This document shows positions 12,254-24,800 of a DNA stretch of 64,000 nucleotides, piece after piece. The notes beneath the pieces are model-generated. The model saw nothing but the letters and a program-made list of their open reading frames with translations. It searched no databases and was not told the origin of the DNA. This stretch comes from Diplolepis rosae (taxonomy: Eukaryota; Arthropoda; Insecta; Hymenoptera; Diplolepididae). Location of the stretch: positions 3,410,001 to 3,474,000 of the forward strand of contig JAPYXD010000754.1 in NCBI GenBank assembly GCA_030998225.1, given 5' to 3'. Every line of letters begins with the position of its first letter. Positions within the stretch are counted from its first letter, which is position 1. The position numbers were made by a program, and so were the translations under genes.

Positions 12254-12960
12254 TTAAGGGGGGAGATACCTCTAGAACCCTTAAAAAAAGCAGTTTTTTT
12301 CAATTTTATTCTGGGAGAATGAAAACGAAGCAAGTCCGGATTTTTTGCATATATTAGAAGGCATTATTTAACTTCAAAAAAACAATTTTTTCATGATAGA
12401 AAAATACAAAATGGCGGAAATATGACGGATCCCGTCGATAGCGTCGCTGCTAACATTTTTTGCGGCCGTCAACTTCCTGGCTAGGTTTTTCATCTGAAAC
12501 GATAAAAGAAAATTTTTTATAAATCGGGAAGCTTTTATTGAGTGCATAGCAGGGGAGTTTTGAGAATTTCGAAAAATTGGGTATATTTTCATGCGTTTCG
12601 TGAAAAAGTGCCATTTTTACCCGTGTTTTTTGACATGAAAATAGTTAAACAACTGTAGAAATACTATTTTTCTCGAAAAAGCGCCCTACCACGCACTTGA
12701 ATATAGAATTATCTATAAAATACCGTTTCATTCAAGTAAATCGGTTGAATAGTTTGCTCGCAATCTTGACGGCTGGATAAAAAAAGTTAGTTTCGAGAAA
12801 ACGAGCCTCAAAGTTTTTGTACTGGGGCCTCTTTCTACCGAAATATTTGGAGTAGACCAATAGAACTTTGGGATTATATTTTTGAATAGTTTTTCAATCG
12901 ATCTGAGCAAAAAAAAAATTTTTGATTTTTCGAAAGTTCTAGAGGTATCTCCCCCTTTAA
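12254..12960. mobile_element. piggyBac-like non-autonomous element with TTAA target site
   Basis: TTAA (12254-12257) is followed by GGGGGGAGATACCTCTAGAAC. The right end reads GTTCTAGAGGTATCTCCCCCT then TTAA (12957-12960). TTAA duplication with ~20-bp inverted ends is the piggyBac signature. The ~700-bp interior has no transposase. Confidence 0.8.
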
Positions 12961-15900
12961 TGAGGCGTGTACTTTCCATTGTAATTGTGAAAACTGATTC
13001 AAAATCAAAAATACTATTTCTTTCATTTAAAGCGCGAATCTCAGTTTTTTATGTTTGATAGTCAATATTAAGCGTCAACAAATTTAATCAATGAATTAAA
13101 TTTTTTTCAATTAAGTATAATCAGAAGGAAAGATTTGTTCAAAACTTATTGAACATCAATTTTTTAAATTTCCATTACAGTAAAACTTGATTTTAATATA
13201 TTTTTAATTTTTAGTAAATTTTATTAGAGTAAAAAAAAAGCTAAAAGAAGGATAGAAAGAATTGTGATTTTTTATCCCCCCAGTAATATATTTTGCATTT
13301 TTTAAAGCTATCGATTTACGAGACAGATATTTATTTTATTCAATATTGCGCACAGTACAATATAATACACGGCCCAATACAATACAGATAGTAATTTGTG
13401 CAATATTTAATTTTTTGAATAAAAACAAGCTTTTTGATAATATCCAGTAGCATATTTAAAAAAAAAAGTCACCTGTTCAAACTTATTGTTCTAAGTCTTT
13501 TTTCATGTGGAAAAGTATTACAATGAAAAATTTAGTTGAATAGAAAGTTAAACCAGAAAAAAGAAAAAAATGAGGGATAACTGAAACGAGAAATGAAATA
13601 GGTAAAGGATATTGGTGAAGGAGGTACAGGTAGATAACTCGACTGAGCAAATGAAAAATGTCGTGTCTCCATTGAAAAATCTCAGAGACTTGCGAAAGCC
13701 TTTTGCAAGTTTTCTTCGCGAATGGAGACACGGTCAAAACAAGAGTCGTAAATTTACTGGTCACTGGGGAGATAATATTTCACGAGGTGAGAATGTAACG
13801 TTACCTTTATCCCTCGATTTCCTTCTCTTTTTACTTTTTGTATTTTCGCTATTTATAACAAAAATTGAAAAAAATGATTATTTATGAAAAATTAGAGCGA
13901 CATTTTTTTATTATCTATGACAAATCAACTGAACGATTGAAAATATAATTTTTATTCAATTTTTTGAATGTAACAATAATCTGCATTTCAGTAATGAATA
14001 GCATACATTTTTCATTATATTAGCTTGCGTTCTCACGTTATTAATCTTTTCACATTTATAATTAAATTTCAGTGTGCGTCAATTTAATTTGACTAATTAC
14101 TTTTAGCGGGAGCGTTTCAAGCACAAAATTCAACTGATTTGCTTATTTGGTGCTATTTTATAATTCAGACAGTAAAAATAAATACATGAATATATAATTT
14201 AAGCGTTTGCAAAGCATTAAAGTCTGGTAATTTTCTGTTTAATAACGGGGCACAGGTAAAAACGTGCGAACGCTTTGCATATATATCAATGTATAACGCG
14301 GCAATGCAGGTTAATACTTTTACGACCACGTTAAATGGAACTTTAAGGATAACTTCTCTCATTATACAATCCTCTACATCACTTAGGTCTCAACGGACAT
14401 GTATATCTCTCGAGAAAGAATCTAAATTAGAGGCTAAAACAGAATTATTAATACATATTTTGTTAAAAATGATCTACTAGTTTGAAACACGCGCCAAAAA
14501 TTGAGGGCCGCAGAGCTGTGAGACGCCATCTATAATTTCAATGCGGCTAAAATGTAACCTAACGCAAGGGGCTCGAATGTTTAAAATGAATTTTAGTTTG
14601 GGCATAAAGGTAATTTTACGATTGTTTTGTGAAATTCGGAATAATAAGTGAATGACAAAAATAAATTTGTATCGAATACAAAGTGCATTAGATAGGATTT
14701 TCATCGTATACAACGAAAAAACACGTTTTCTGTTCTAACTGTTTTACTAAAAAAAAAGAAACAATTTTTTCACATTATAATAAGCTTGAATGAACTTATT
14801 TTGACATAAATATGAACTCTAAATAATTTTTTACAATTTGAGACAGGGAATAGTTACTATCTAAAAATGTGTAACCAAAAAGTTAGGTTAGAATTCGTAT
14901 TTCATTTCTGATCATCTATTATTATTATTTTTTGCCCATTATGGGCTATGTTTCTCTCTGTGTACATCAATGAAAGTTTATTCAAGCTTATAGTTTGTAG
15001 AAACTTGCATAGCATGGTAAAATAATTGTTTTTTTTTAAAGAAAAGCAGTTTTGACAGAAAACAAGTTTTTTCGCGATATACATATGATCTAAGTTCTAT
15101 TTAAAGCACTTTGTTTTCGATAAATATTTATTTTTATTATTCACTCCTTATTTCGAACTTCACAGAATGATCATAAAATCACTTTTACGCACAAATCAAA
15201 ATTCATTTTAAACATTAGACCCCCTTGCGTTAGTTCGCGAAACTAGTGCACCCAAGATTTCAGATCCAAATAATTTCCAAAACAATATAGCTAATAATAT
15301 ATGTACTATAAATCGTGCAATTTAGACAAAAGGGTTATGTTTGATCTCAAATTTATAAATAAAAAACCTGAGTCATCTAAGAAATTAAATGTATGTATAT
15401 TTGAATAATACTTCATTTCTTTATATCAACTTCTCAATTTATTCATATTATTTTGAGGTTAGGATAGTGACTAGTGACGTCACAATTAGTAGAGATTTTG
15501 ATTTATTCTGGCTCTAAGTTTAAATTACTAGTATTTTTTTTATTCAAGTATAATATTTCAAAAGGTATTTTTTTAGATATATTACTATTATATTTTTAGC
15601 CTATAAATGAATATTATAATTTTTAATCCCTTGGTTAATTTTGACTAATTAGTAGGAATGATGAATGTTATATTAAATGAATATTGGTGTTTGTATATAC
15701 TGCACGTCCTACTGTTAGTATATAATAATTAATTTACTTTTGAATCTCGCATGCGAACATGATGAGGCACCGATCACAGCTCTCGCAAAAAGGCAAATTT
15801 ACTTTACATTGAATCGTCCGTAGCACTCACATTAATTTGACACTGTGTTTATACAAGATGATTTGTAATTCTTTTTGCTGGAAGAATTAACTTATTTATA

Positions 15901-17156
15901 AAGCAAGACGTAATTCAAGGATTCTATTTTAATAATTAAACTTCCTAATTATTATTAGTGTTTGATGTACTAGAGAAATCATAAATATCCATAGATTATG
16001 TAATTAATTGCAAACGTTAATTATGTATGAAAATCTCAAAATTTATACTTTTTTATACTCCATTTGGAAACTTTTAAACAAAAAACATAAAAGATTTTTA
16101 ATCAGAAATGAAACTGCCTAACTTTTGTATGAAAAATAAAAATATCGAGAATTAAAATTTCAAGATTAAATTTTCATAAATGATGAAATTCGTAAAATTT
16201 AGTATCCTACGAAGTTTAGGGATTTGAAAATTATAATTAATTTGTTCATCAACTCTAAAAATCAAAAACTGAAAGTTCAGAAGATTTTGAAAATCTGAAA
16301 TTTCTTATGATGAAAATGAAGGAATTCAAATTGTTTTCCATTTTGGATATTGAATGTTGTAGCATATGAATTTACGGAAAATCAGAATAAACATTCAATT
16401 AATGGAGCTTTTAGCACATTTTAATATCAAAAATCCGGACTTTCCATGTCGATAACTCTAAAATCGCCTCTGCGTTGCACATCCAGTCACCCATGCATTC
16501 CATCTTGATTGCTGCTGCAATTCATCATATATATAACTACATCACACTATTTTTTATTGATAACATTTTTTTTTTAAAAGTCTCTTGATATAACTGAAAG
16601 TTACTATTTTTTAGTGTACTCGATTTTTATAATATTTACAACTATTAATTTTAGATTAGAATAACTTCTTCCAGGAATTTCTCTAAACTTGTGTAAACAA
16701 ATAAACAATCATCCTTATTTCTCATTAATTTAATTATTGAGACAAAAAGCAGTTTTTATAAGACTAACAGTATTATTTTTGGAAATCAATTTTCCATCTT
16801 AACTGAAAATGAAAATTTGTTCTCTGAGTTGAAGTAGTGAAAACATTCAAAAACTGGAGAAATCACTTCCTATGTCTCGCAAATTTTCGCTTGCGTGATC
16901 CTTCATAAATTTTTATATACAATTATTTTTAAAATGTGTGTTTACTTATTGTGTAATTTTCTTGACTCAAATTGTTATTCTGTGGTGCTTTGCATGTCTC
17001 TATTGGATTCTGCATGTCGTGTAGGGCATCGTAAGTACTTAATTAGAAAAAAATTGAATAAACAACAAAACAACTAACACATCCCAATAACGCAAAACTT
17101 ACTAATCAATTAAAGATCTTTTTCAGAATCTTTTTCTTTTGAAGTATAACAAACAT

Positions 17157-17663
17157 ATGCAGAAAAAATATTAGTAAAATTCACATAGAATTCGGTACTT
17201 ATTTTTGTAACATGACTTTTTAGTAGATTTTACAAGAAGTTCAATTAAATCCATGGATTTTCTGTACGTTTCACCTATTTCTCAGTAAAATCTACTAACA
17301 TAGAATTTTTCTTTTTTTTCAGATTTTACTAGAAGCTAAGATAACTTTTTTATCTTACAAAATATCCTCCTGAAAACTTGAAAAATACAACAGAAGGTGT
17401 TAAAGAACGTCTGTAATTATTAAAAAGTCTTCAGATTTTTTTCAAAATTTGTACTAAAAGGAAGTTTAGAGACGTCCTGTTACGTTTCCCAAATTTTCAG
17501 AAAGATCTTTTGTAAATTAACAAAGTTATCTTAACTTAGTCACGAGGTCCGATTGATCCATTTCATTACCTGAACTTCATGTAAAATTTACTAAAAGTCA
17601 TGCTGTAAAAATAAGAACCAAAATTTTCGTAAATTTTACGAATTATTTTTCTCCGTGCAGGAG
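17157..17663. mobile_element. MITE with inverted ends
   Basis: GCAGAAAAAATATTAGTAAAATT at the left and TTTTACGAATTATTTTTCTCCGTGC at the right are inverted relatives. So are CTTATTTTTGTAACATGAC (left) and GTCATGCTGTAAAAATAAG (right). Non-coding. Confidence 0.65.
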
Positions 17664-18157
17664 GATCACTTTTCTGACAATTATTATCTTGAATGAGAGC
17701 TCTTGAATAAAAAATTCGTCCTATCTATTAAAAGTGACCTCAATTGAATTAATTCACAGAGCAGATTTCTTAAATCAATGTCTAACTTCAGGAATAAAAA
17801 TCATATTTCTAATTTATTTTCAATAATTTTGTACTTCTACTTCTAAATCTGCTTCCTCACTTTTTAATATCCCGTTTTTAGAGTCTTTAATTAATTTTTA
17901 TGAAATTGAACTCGACTGCTGTGGAGACAGGACCTTAATAAATGAGCAACGCAAAACAAACAACATAAATAATAGAGTAGAGCCAGTGTATTCCTTTTCT
18001 CGTTTTTGTAGACTCCCTCCTTCATTTTCGTTTATCTTGTTATTATTCTAATTTTTTCTTTTTCAACTAACGTGTACAACGATTAATCTATCCTGTACTC
18101 TATATTACTTTCCGGCTTCCTACTACCACCTGAAGAGATTAACGAGAGAAAGAGATG

Positions 18158-18202
18158 AAGAGGGAGAGAGAGTGAGAGGTTGGGGGGGGGGGGGGGGGGT
18201 AA
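18158..18202. repeat. Purine-rich tract ending in a G homopolymer
   Basis: GAGAGGGAGAGAGAGTGAGAG-like sequence runs into about twenty consecutive G. Possibly assembly- or polymerase-length-variable. It lies 640 bp before the first Fas1 exon. Confidence 0.8.
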
Positions 18203-18841
18203 CGAGTGCGAGAAATTAAAGTGACACGAATACTGTTCGTAGGGAAGCATTTTTTAATGATTTTATTTCATCGCTCCACTTTATTTTCCTTTCTGGAAAA
18301 CTTCTGTTTACAGTAACATTAATGAAGGGATTTTCTCTCTGTCAACTTCTCATAATTTAGAAAGTCGGGAAAGTTCCTTTTCCCTATCCATAGATTATTT
18401 TAATGCTCAGTTAATTAGTCAACTCGTTTCCCTGATGAAAACTTGTGAGTTATAGAAACGGTTTTAACTTCAATTCAGTTTTTTCTTTACACGGTTTATA
18501 ATACGTTTATGGACCTTGGAATAATAACGGAGGTGTAATTAAAATTTATGTTGTTTCTTGTAAAAAGTAATTCTTTTGATGAGAAAAAGCTTTCAGCATA
18601 GCTTTGTATTTTTAAAATTCATGTTCTAGAATCAAATAATTTAGAACTCATTTCAAATTGTTTTTATCAGTTTTTTATTTGCTTTATAGATTTCGCTTTG
18701 TGATTCTAATCGACTTTTTCCTCGTCTTTCTTTCTCTCTTTTCTTTTCGTTCACGTCTTAGTTTTTGAAATAACGAACCTGGTAGTTTCACCAACCAACA
18801 TCAAAGCCACAAATAATCATCTGATTTATCTCTTCCTATAG

Positions 18842-21800
18842 GAAAAAGAAGATGGCCCGGTGTACAAATTCTACGAAACTATTCGCAACCATGGAGAAAA
18901 ATTCATGAGGTCTATAAACTATCATCAGAATATCACCATTTTTGCACCCAGCAATGCAGCCTGGGACGTTCCAGAAGTAAAAAGAATTCTCCAAGACAAA
19001 CATCGCGTTGAAGAAATTCTTAATTTGCATCTGGTTAAAGAACCATTACCTTTAAATGTGATCAGACAAAAGAGTGGACGACAAGTAAGTAACGTTTATA
19101 AATATCTTCACATTTTTCTGATGTTCTAATCCCTAGATTTTTAGACTAATAATTTAAAAATGTATCTTTTAAGTCCATAGTCTACTGGAATTTTTGTTTA
19201 ACCGCATTAATGTGTTTTGTGTTTGTGAATTAATTTTAAATCCATTCGAGGGGTTTTCTTAAAATTCTGAAAAAATATGTACTTACAATTTTTTGATTTA
19301 CTGGGGCAAAAACTAATCATTTTGTTTTAAAAAATAATATTTTACATCTTTCAAATGTTCAATCATCAAATTTTTCAATCTTTCAAATCAAATTTGAGAA
19401 TCTGGAATTATTAAACTGAAAATTTATTTACATCTTCTCAAAATGTCTTGTTTCATTTTTTAAAGGTACAATGGCCCAAAAATGGATACAAAGGGGTAAT
19501 TAATTATTTATAAACAGTTGTTGTGTTTACTAACACTTATGGATTGACTTGCAACATCTTTCTGTGATGCTTAGAATTTAATTTCACTTGTGTTTTCTAA
19601 ATGTTGTTCTTATCTGCAAAATCTTGTGATGAACTAATTCTTATTCGCATGTAAACAGAAAACTAAACGAGAATCCCTGTTCTTTTTCTTTATAAAACTT
19701 TCTATAAGTTCTAAAGTGAAAATAAAATTTCCATGCATATTGGTTAGTTATTGATTAACAAGCAAGTTTTAATTGACATTTCTCTCAACAATGAATTGCA
19801 GACTCAAAACACAACAAACTTGCTTTATCAGATATACCTGATAAAATACACCTAAAATCTATATGATTCAATTTTTAGGTAGTTTTTTCTCAATGATTTA
19901 AATGGCCATCCTCGTCAGTTCCTAGCAGAATAAAAAATGTACAGTGTATACATTTTTCTGAAGATGGAAGCTTGTAAAGGGAAAAAGAAGTTTTAAACAA
20001 TGAGAAACTTTAGAGAATTGGTTACAGACTGTCAGAAGCATCGAAGCATCCTTTGGGTTTTCTGACGTTAAATAATGCTGACGCGAACTTTGAAGAAAGT
20101 TTGTCATCGGATGGTAGAAAGAAGTTAAACAAGAATCAAGCGAAGGACGAGTAATTTAAAGAAAAAGAAGAAAGCATCAGAGAGGAAACTTGGAAACCAC
20201 TTACTAGAGAATTGGCCTGGAAGGTGGAAAATTAAACGAAAGCTCGCTTTTTTATCGCCTCACGAGCTCTTGCTACGTTGATTGGATGATAATAAGCCTA
20301 CGGATGTGCACAAACGAGGTGCTTGGATGTTGAAGAACTTGAACAAAACCCATTCACTCTCCGGTTATTCTTTTCCCCAATTTCACTTGATGAAAAGCCG
20401 TTACAATTTTTATATTATCTCCACTAATTCCAAAGGCAAAACTGCATTTTCATCCTTCAATTTTCATTCTCAATGAAACATTGTATTCTACTCTGAATAA
20501 AGTACTTGAAGCGCCCCGTTATAGATAAATAATTTGAAAAAATAATGATAGTGAATAATTCTCTTGAAAATTTTTTCTTGCATAGCATTTGAAGATGCTT
20601 AAGACATTAATCGTGGATAATTTGATAAAAATATTTGTTCGTATAAAAATAATTCAAAGTCGGGTATAGGTATGGAGAAGTGAATCATTTTGAAGCCATT
20701 TTGCATAATTTTCCAATTATTGTCAATACGATTATGTATGACCATAAGGACTGTAATTTACCATTATTACCTATAAATATCACAATGTCCAGTTTTCAAA
20801 TGGATTCGTGGTAGTTTATTCGCTTTGCAATATTGTTTGCGAATTTCAACTGGTATCTCTACGCAATGGAATTTATTGAGCCAACTGTGTGCTTTACAAA
20901 TCTGTCGTAAAAATGGTTCCCTTTCTGCCTTCTCCATACCTTTTTGCTCTGGTGTATGATAACTGGAGAAATATTGATTTATGAAAATCGAATAAAACTT
21001 GTAAAAAAAAACCGAGTTATTGAACTATTAAAATAAATCTACAAAAGTAACTTCAAAAGAACTTTGAATTTCCTTATTTATTTTTTTCGATTTTAAATTC
21101 AAATTTCTAAGATATGGAAAAATTTCTTCATCGCGTTTACATCATTTATGCTGTGAATGATTCAAATATTTAATACTCATTTATTAGTACGTAGTAAAAA
21201 TAAATCTCATAGAATGTTTACGGTACCGTTAAAGATGTAGAATTTTCACTAAGTTTTTTTAATTTGAATAAAGCTTTTGAGGTAAAAGCCAGTGAGGCTT
21301 TGAAACGTTGAGGATAAAAAGTTTCTTGTTATTTTTTCCCGAAGTCGTCGCCCTCTCTGCATAATTTAAATGGTGATAAGAGGATTTATACTTCTAGGGA
21401 ACATTCTAAATTACCTTATATTAATCTTGAATTCGAAATTTCAAATTATTGGGTTAATTGTGTTGCATTTGGAACTTTGAATCTCTAATTAGAACAGACA
21501 TTTGTTTGGATTTGTGTACAGCTATTGGGATTACACAAATTGTGATGACCATCATTTCTAGTGAGGAGAAAGCATAACCAATATTGTTCCTAGTTACTGC
21601 ATATCTACTATTGGGAAAACATAAATATTAGCTATGTATACAAGTGTATTAATGTCTCTTAAGGAATTGCAATTTATAAATCGATATCAGTATTATGTGT
21701 CTCTAAGATACATTTTGCTGACATTTTGGCTTAGGAAGTCGTCAAGTGAAAGTATTAATGCATTAGTTACAATGGCGAAACGCATGTTTTTCGAGAGTTC

Positions 21801-24800
21801 CAAGCCTCATTTTCTCCAAAATTTGAAATTTTGAGTAATTTTCGAGCCTAGATTTGTATTCGGCGGACAGAAATACATTGAAAATCCTTAATTGCGTTCA
21901 AAAGACAATATCGATGTAGAAGCATCATAATGTTTTTTCATTAATAAACAGAGTATTATATCTACGCAGGTGATTTAAAATTCTGAACTTGGATGAAATT
22001 ATGAATTTTGATACTCAGTGGATCTTAGCGGATACGTGAGAGCTCTTGTGCTAATAAAATATTGACGAATCGTATCACTTGATCTGGTCCAAACAAATTG
22101 CAGTCCAAGGAAAGAATACATTTTTTTTGAAAAATTATGCAAATTCGATGGGTGGTTAGAGTGAAGAGAAGAACGAATTGGAAAAAGGCGGAGAAAAAAG
22201 AAAATTGAGATGCTTTTTTACAAGTTCCAAAGTCCTCCTCTCGTATACTGACCAACATTCAAACAGTGGCAATTTTATTCCAGCTAAAAGAGCCCTAGTG
22301 GTTGATTTGCATTGAGCGTAGCGACGCATCCTGAGTTATGCTAATTTATCGTCAAGATATGTTTTATACTGCTTTTATGCTTCGTGCGCCATGCTAATCC
22401 GCCCTGACGTTGCTGCATGCTGATGAAATGGTATACGAGAAATTTAAGGGACACCAGAATCATTTACAGCTTACAGTGAGAGCTGAGAATTTGATTTTCT
22501 CATCGTCAGAGCTCAATTTCCTGGCTGGTTCTTTGAAAGTTGGATTTCAAATGCAACTGACTTTTATTCTCTCTGAAGACTAAAACTTTCTGCTTCATTC
22601 TTCTATACATGTTCATGTTTCTTAATTACATCTTTAATGAATCAGGATGTCCCACAATGAATCAAACACTATACTTTTGAAAATATTAAGAATTTTCTAT
22701 AATTTCTCTAATTATGGCAAATTATGAAATTTTACTTGAAACTTTCGAAATATTTGCTGATTTATTCAGAAAATAATTTTTCTTAAAAGGTTGGAAGACT
22801 TGCTGGAAGTAAAAAGATAGAAATCTTATCCTTTTGAATCATTTTGAATCTTTATTATAGAAAAAGATAGAGATAGTTTATCCAATTCTATCTCTTTTTC
22901 ATTCTAAATTAACGTCTATTTTTTCTAATAACTACTTTTCTATCCATTCCAATCATTTATCTATCATCCTTAATATTTTTCTATCTCTATCTTTTCCAAT
23001 ACTTACTTTTTCATCCCTCACGATCTTTTTCTATCTTCTTGCCAATCTAGTAGATGCCTATCTCTCCCTGTTACAAATTTTAAACTCTCTATCTCTCATT
23101 ATTTCTCATTACAACAAAAGAAGAATCAGTCGATTACTAAGATATTTTATATTCTTTTTCTATAAGAATAAGAATAGATACTAAGGGATATTAAGAGAGA
23201 TTAAAATTTGCACTATGGGGAGGTAAATGAGGGATAGAAAAAGATAGAAGTGGTCAATCACGAAAGATAGAGAAAAATATAGATACTACTTTAGTCGGCA
23301 GATAGACTAAGGGATAGGAAAAGATAGATATCACCAGACATAGGGATAGAAAAAGATAGATATTCCCGGTCACTCTGCATGCATAAGATAGAAAAAGAAG
23401 AGTTTTGGGGATGCAAAGTAATGGGTTGGGAGAGATAGAAATTTTCTATCTTTTTCAATCTTTTTACTTCCAGCAGGGAGTATTCAGAAAACTTAACTGT
23501 AAAGTTATTCTGCTGAAATTAAGCATTTTGGACATTAGGGACAATTTTACAATAGGGTTATAAGCTTTCTGAACATGTTTAGGAAAATTTATGAAAAATA
23601 GTTCACATTGTATCTTGTATTTATTTGAATATTTGTCATGTTCTTTTCTTTTTAAATAATACTGTTCATGCCAAGTTTCTATTTGTGTTTTTCTGTGATG
23701 TGTGCTATGTTTAAACGAGACTAATAACAATTGAAGATAGTGATTTAAATAATCTATTATTGTAGGTTCAGACAGCAGCGAATAAACAGAACCTTTACTT
23801 CAACGTGGCCCAAAACCCGTCAGGAAATGAAACCGTCACAGTCGAAGGTGGTGGAGTGAATGCTACCATAATCACAGCGAATATTGCTGCCACGAATGGG
23901 ATGATTCACATCATCGACAGGGTGCTTGGAATTCCTTACACTACAGTTTTTGATAAACTAAGATCGGACCCTCAATTAAAGTAAGTTTAATATAGTTAAA
24001 TTTAAAAAAAAAAACAAGTATTACTTTTCATTAAAAAAATTTTCCTTTTGAAAAGTTTTAATTAATCAGTTACAGGGTGGCCACTGGATGGGTAATCCTC
24101 GAAATAATCGGAAAATTTTCAGGTTGAACAAAAGTATTTCCAGTGATTTATAAAGGACTTAGACGGACAGTTGAAAAAAGTTAGTCGAGCCAACTATGTC
24201 CTTAGTTTTTTATTCATAATTTTCTTTTATCGAGTTTTTGTTGGCGAAATTGTGGACAATTTATTTCAAATGAAATGAATCATCAAAAGTTTTAATTAGA
24301 TAAAAATTATAGATTTTTTATTGGTAGAATCATATCATCCAAAAATAACTAAAATATTTCTGTCGATTCCGACCATACTAAATCTATAATTATTATCCGA
24401 TTGAAACTTATCATGGCTCATTTTATTCGAGATAAAATTTTCCACACCTTCACTATAAAAAACTTGATGAAAATATATTTTAAATTTTGAAAAGCTGAGG
24501 AAATAGTCACTTTGACTAACTTTTTTCCGATTATCTGTCAAATTCTTTCTGAATATAAATTCAATAAACTTTTCAACTACAATACAAATTCAGTCAAAAA
24601 GTCTTTTTTCCTTGTTTCAAAGAGTGAAAACATTTAATTTTCTGAAACATGAATAAATCAATTTTATTAATTTTCTAAAATTTCCAATGGAATCTCAAAT
24701 TCCCATTCAGTTTTAAATATTTACCAAACCTGATATTTCCTCATTTCATAGTTAGTAGACACTTTGAATTTTTAATTCTAAAAACAAATACTATTTTTTG

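Larger units (their letters stand above)
1..18841. other. Presumed Fas1 intron, no exon recognised
   Basis: No FAS1-like or other protein-coding exon is recognisable here on either strand. The DNA is AT-rich with elements listed separately (1427-1807, 2574-3732, 4440-5620, 6794-7138, 8106-8630, 10929-11290, 11300-11960, 12254-12960, 17157-17663). Stretches 1-1426, 7140-8100, 8640-10920 and 12960-17150 show only low-complexity AT-rich sequence, apart from a GC-richer patch at 13600-13800 and one at 3840-4100. It is called intron because the first Fas1 exon seen starts mid-protein. Confidence 0.6.
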
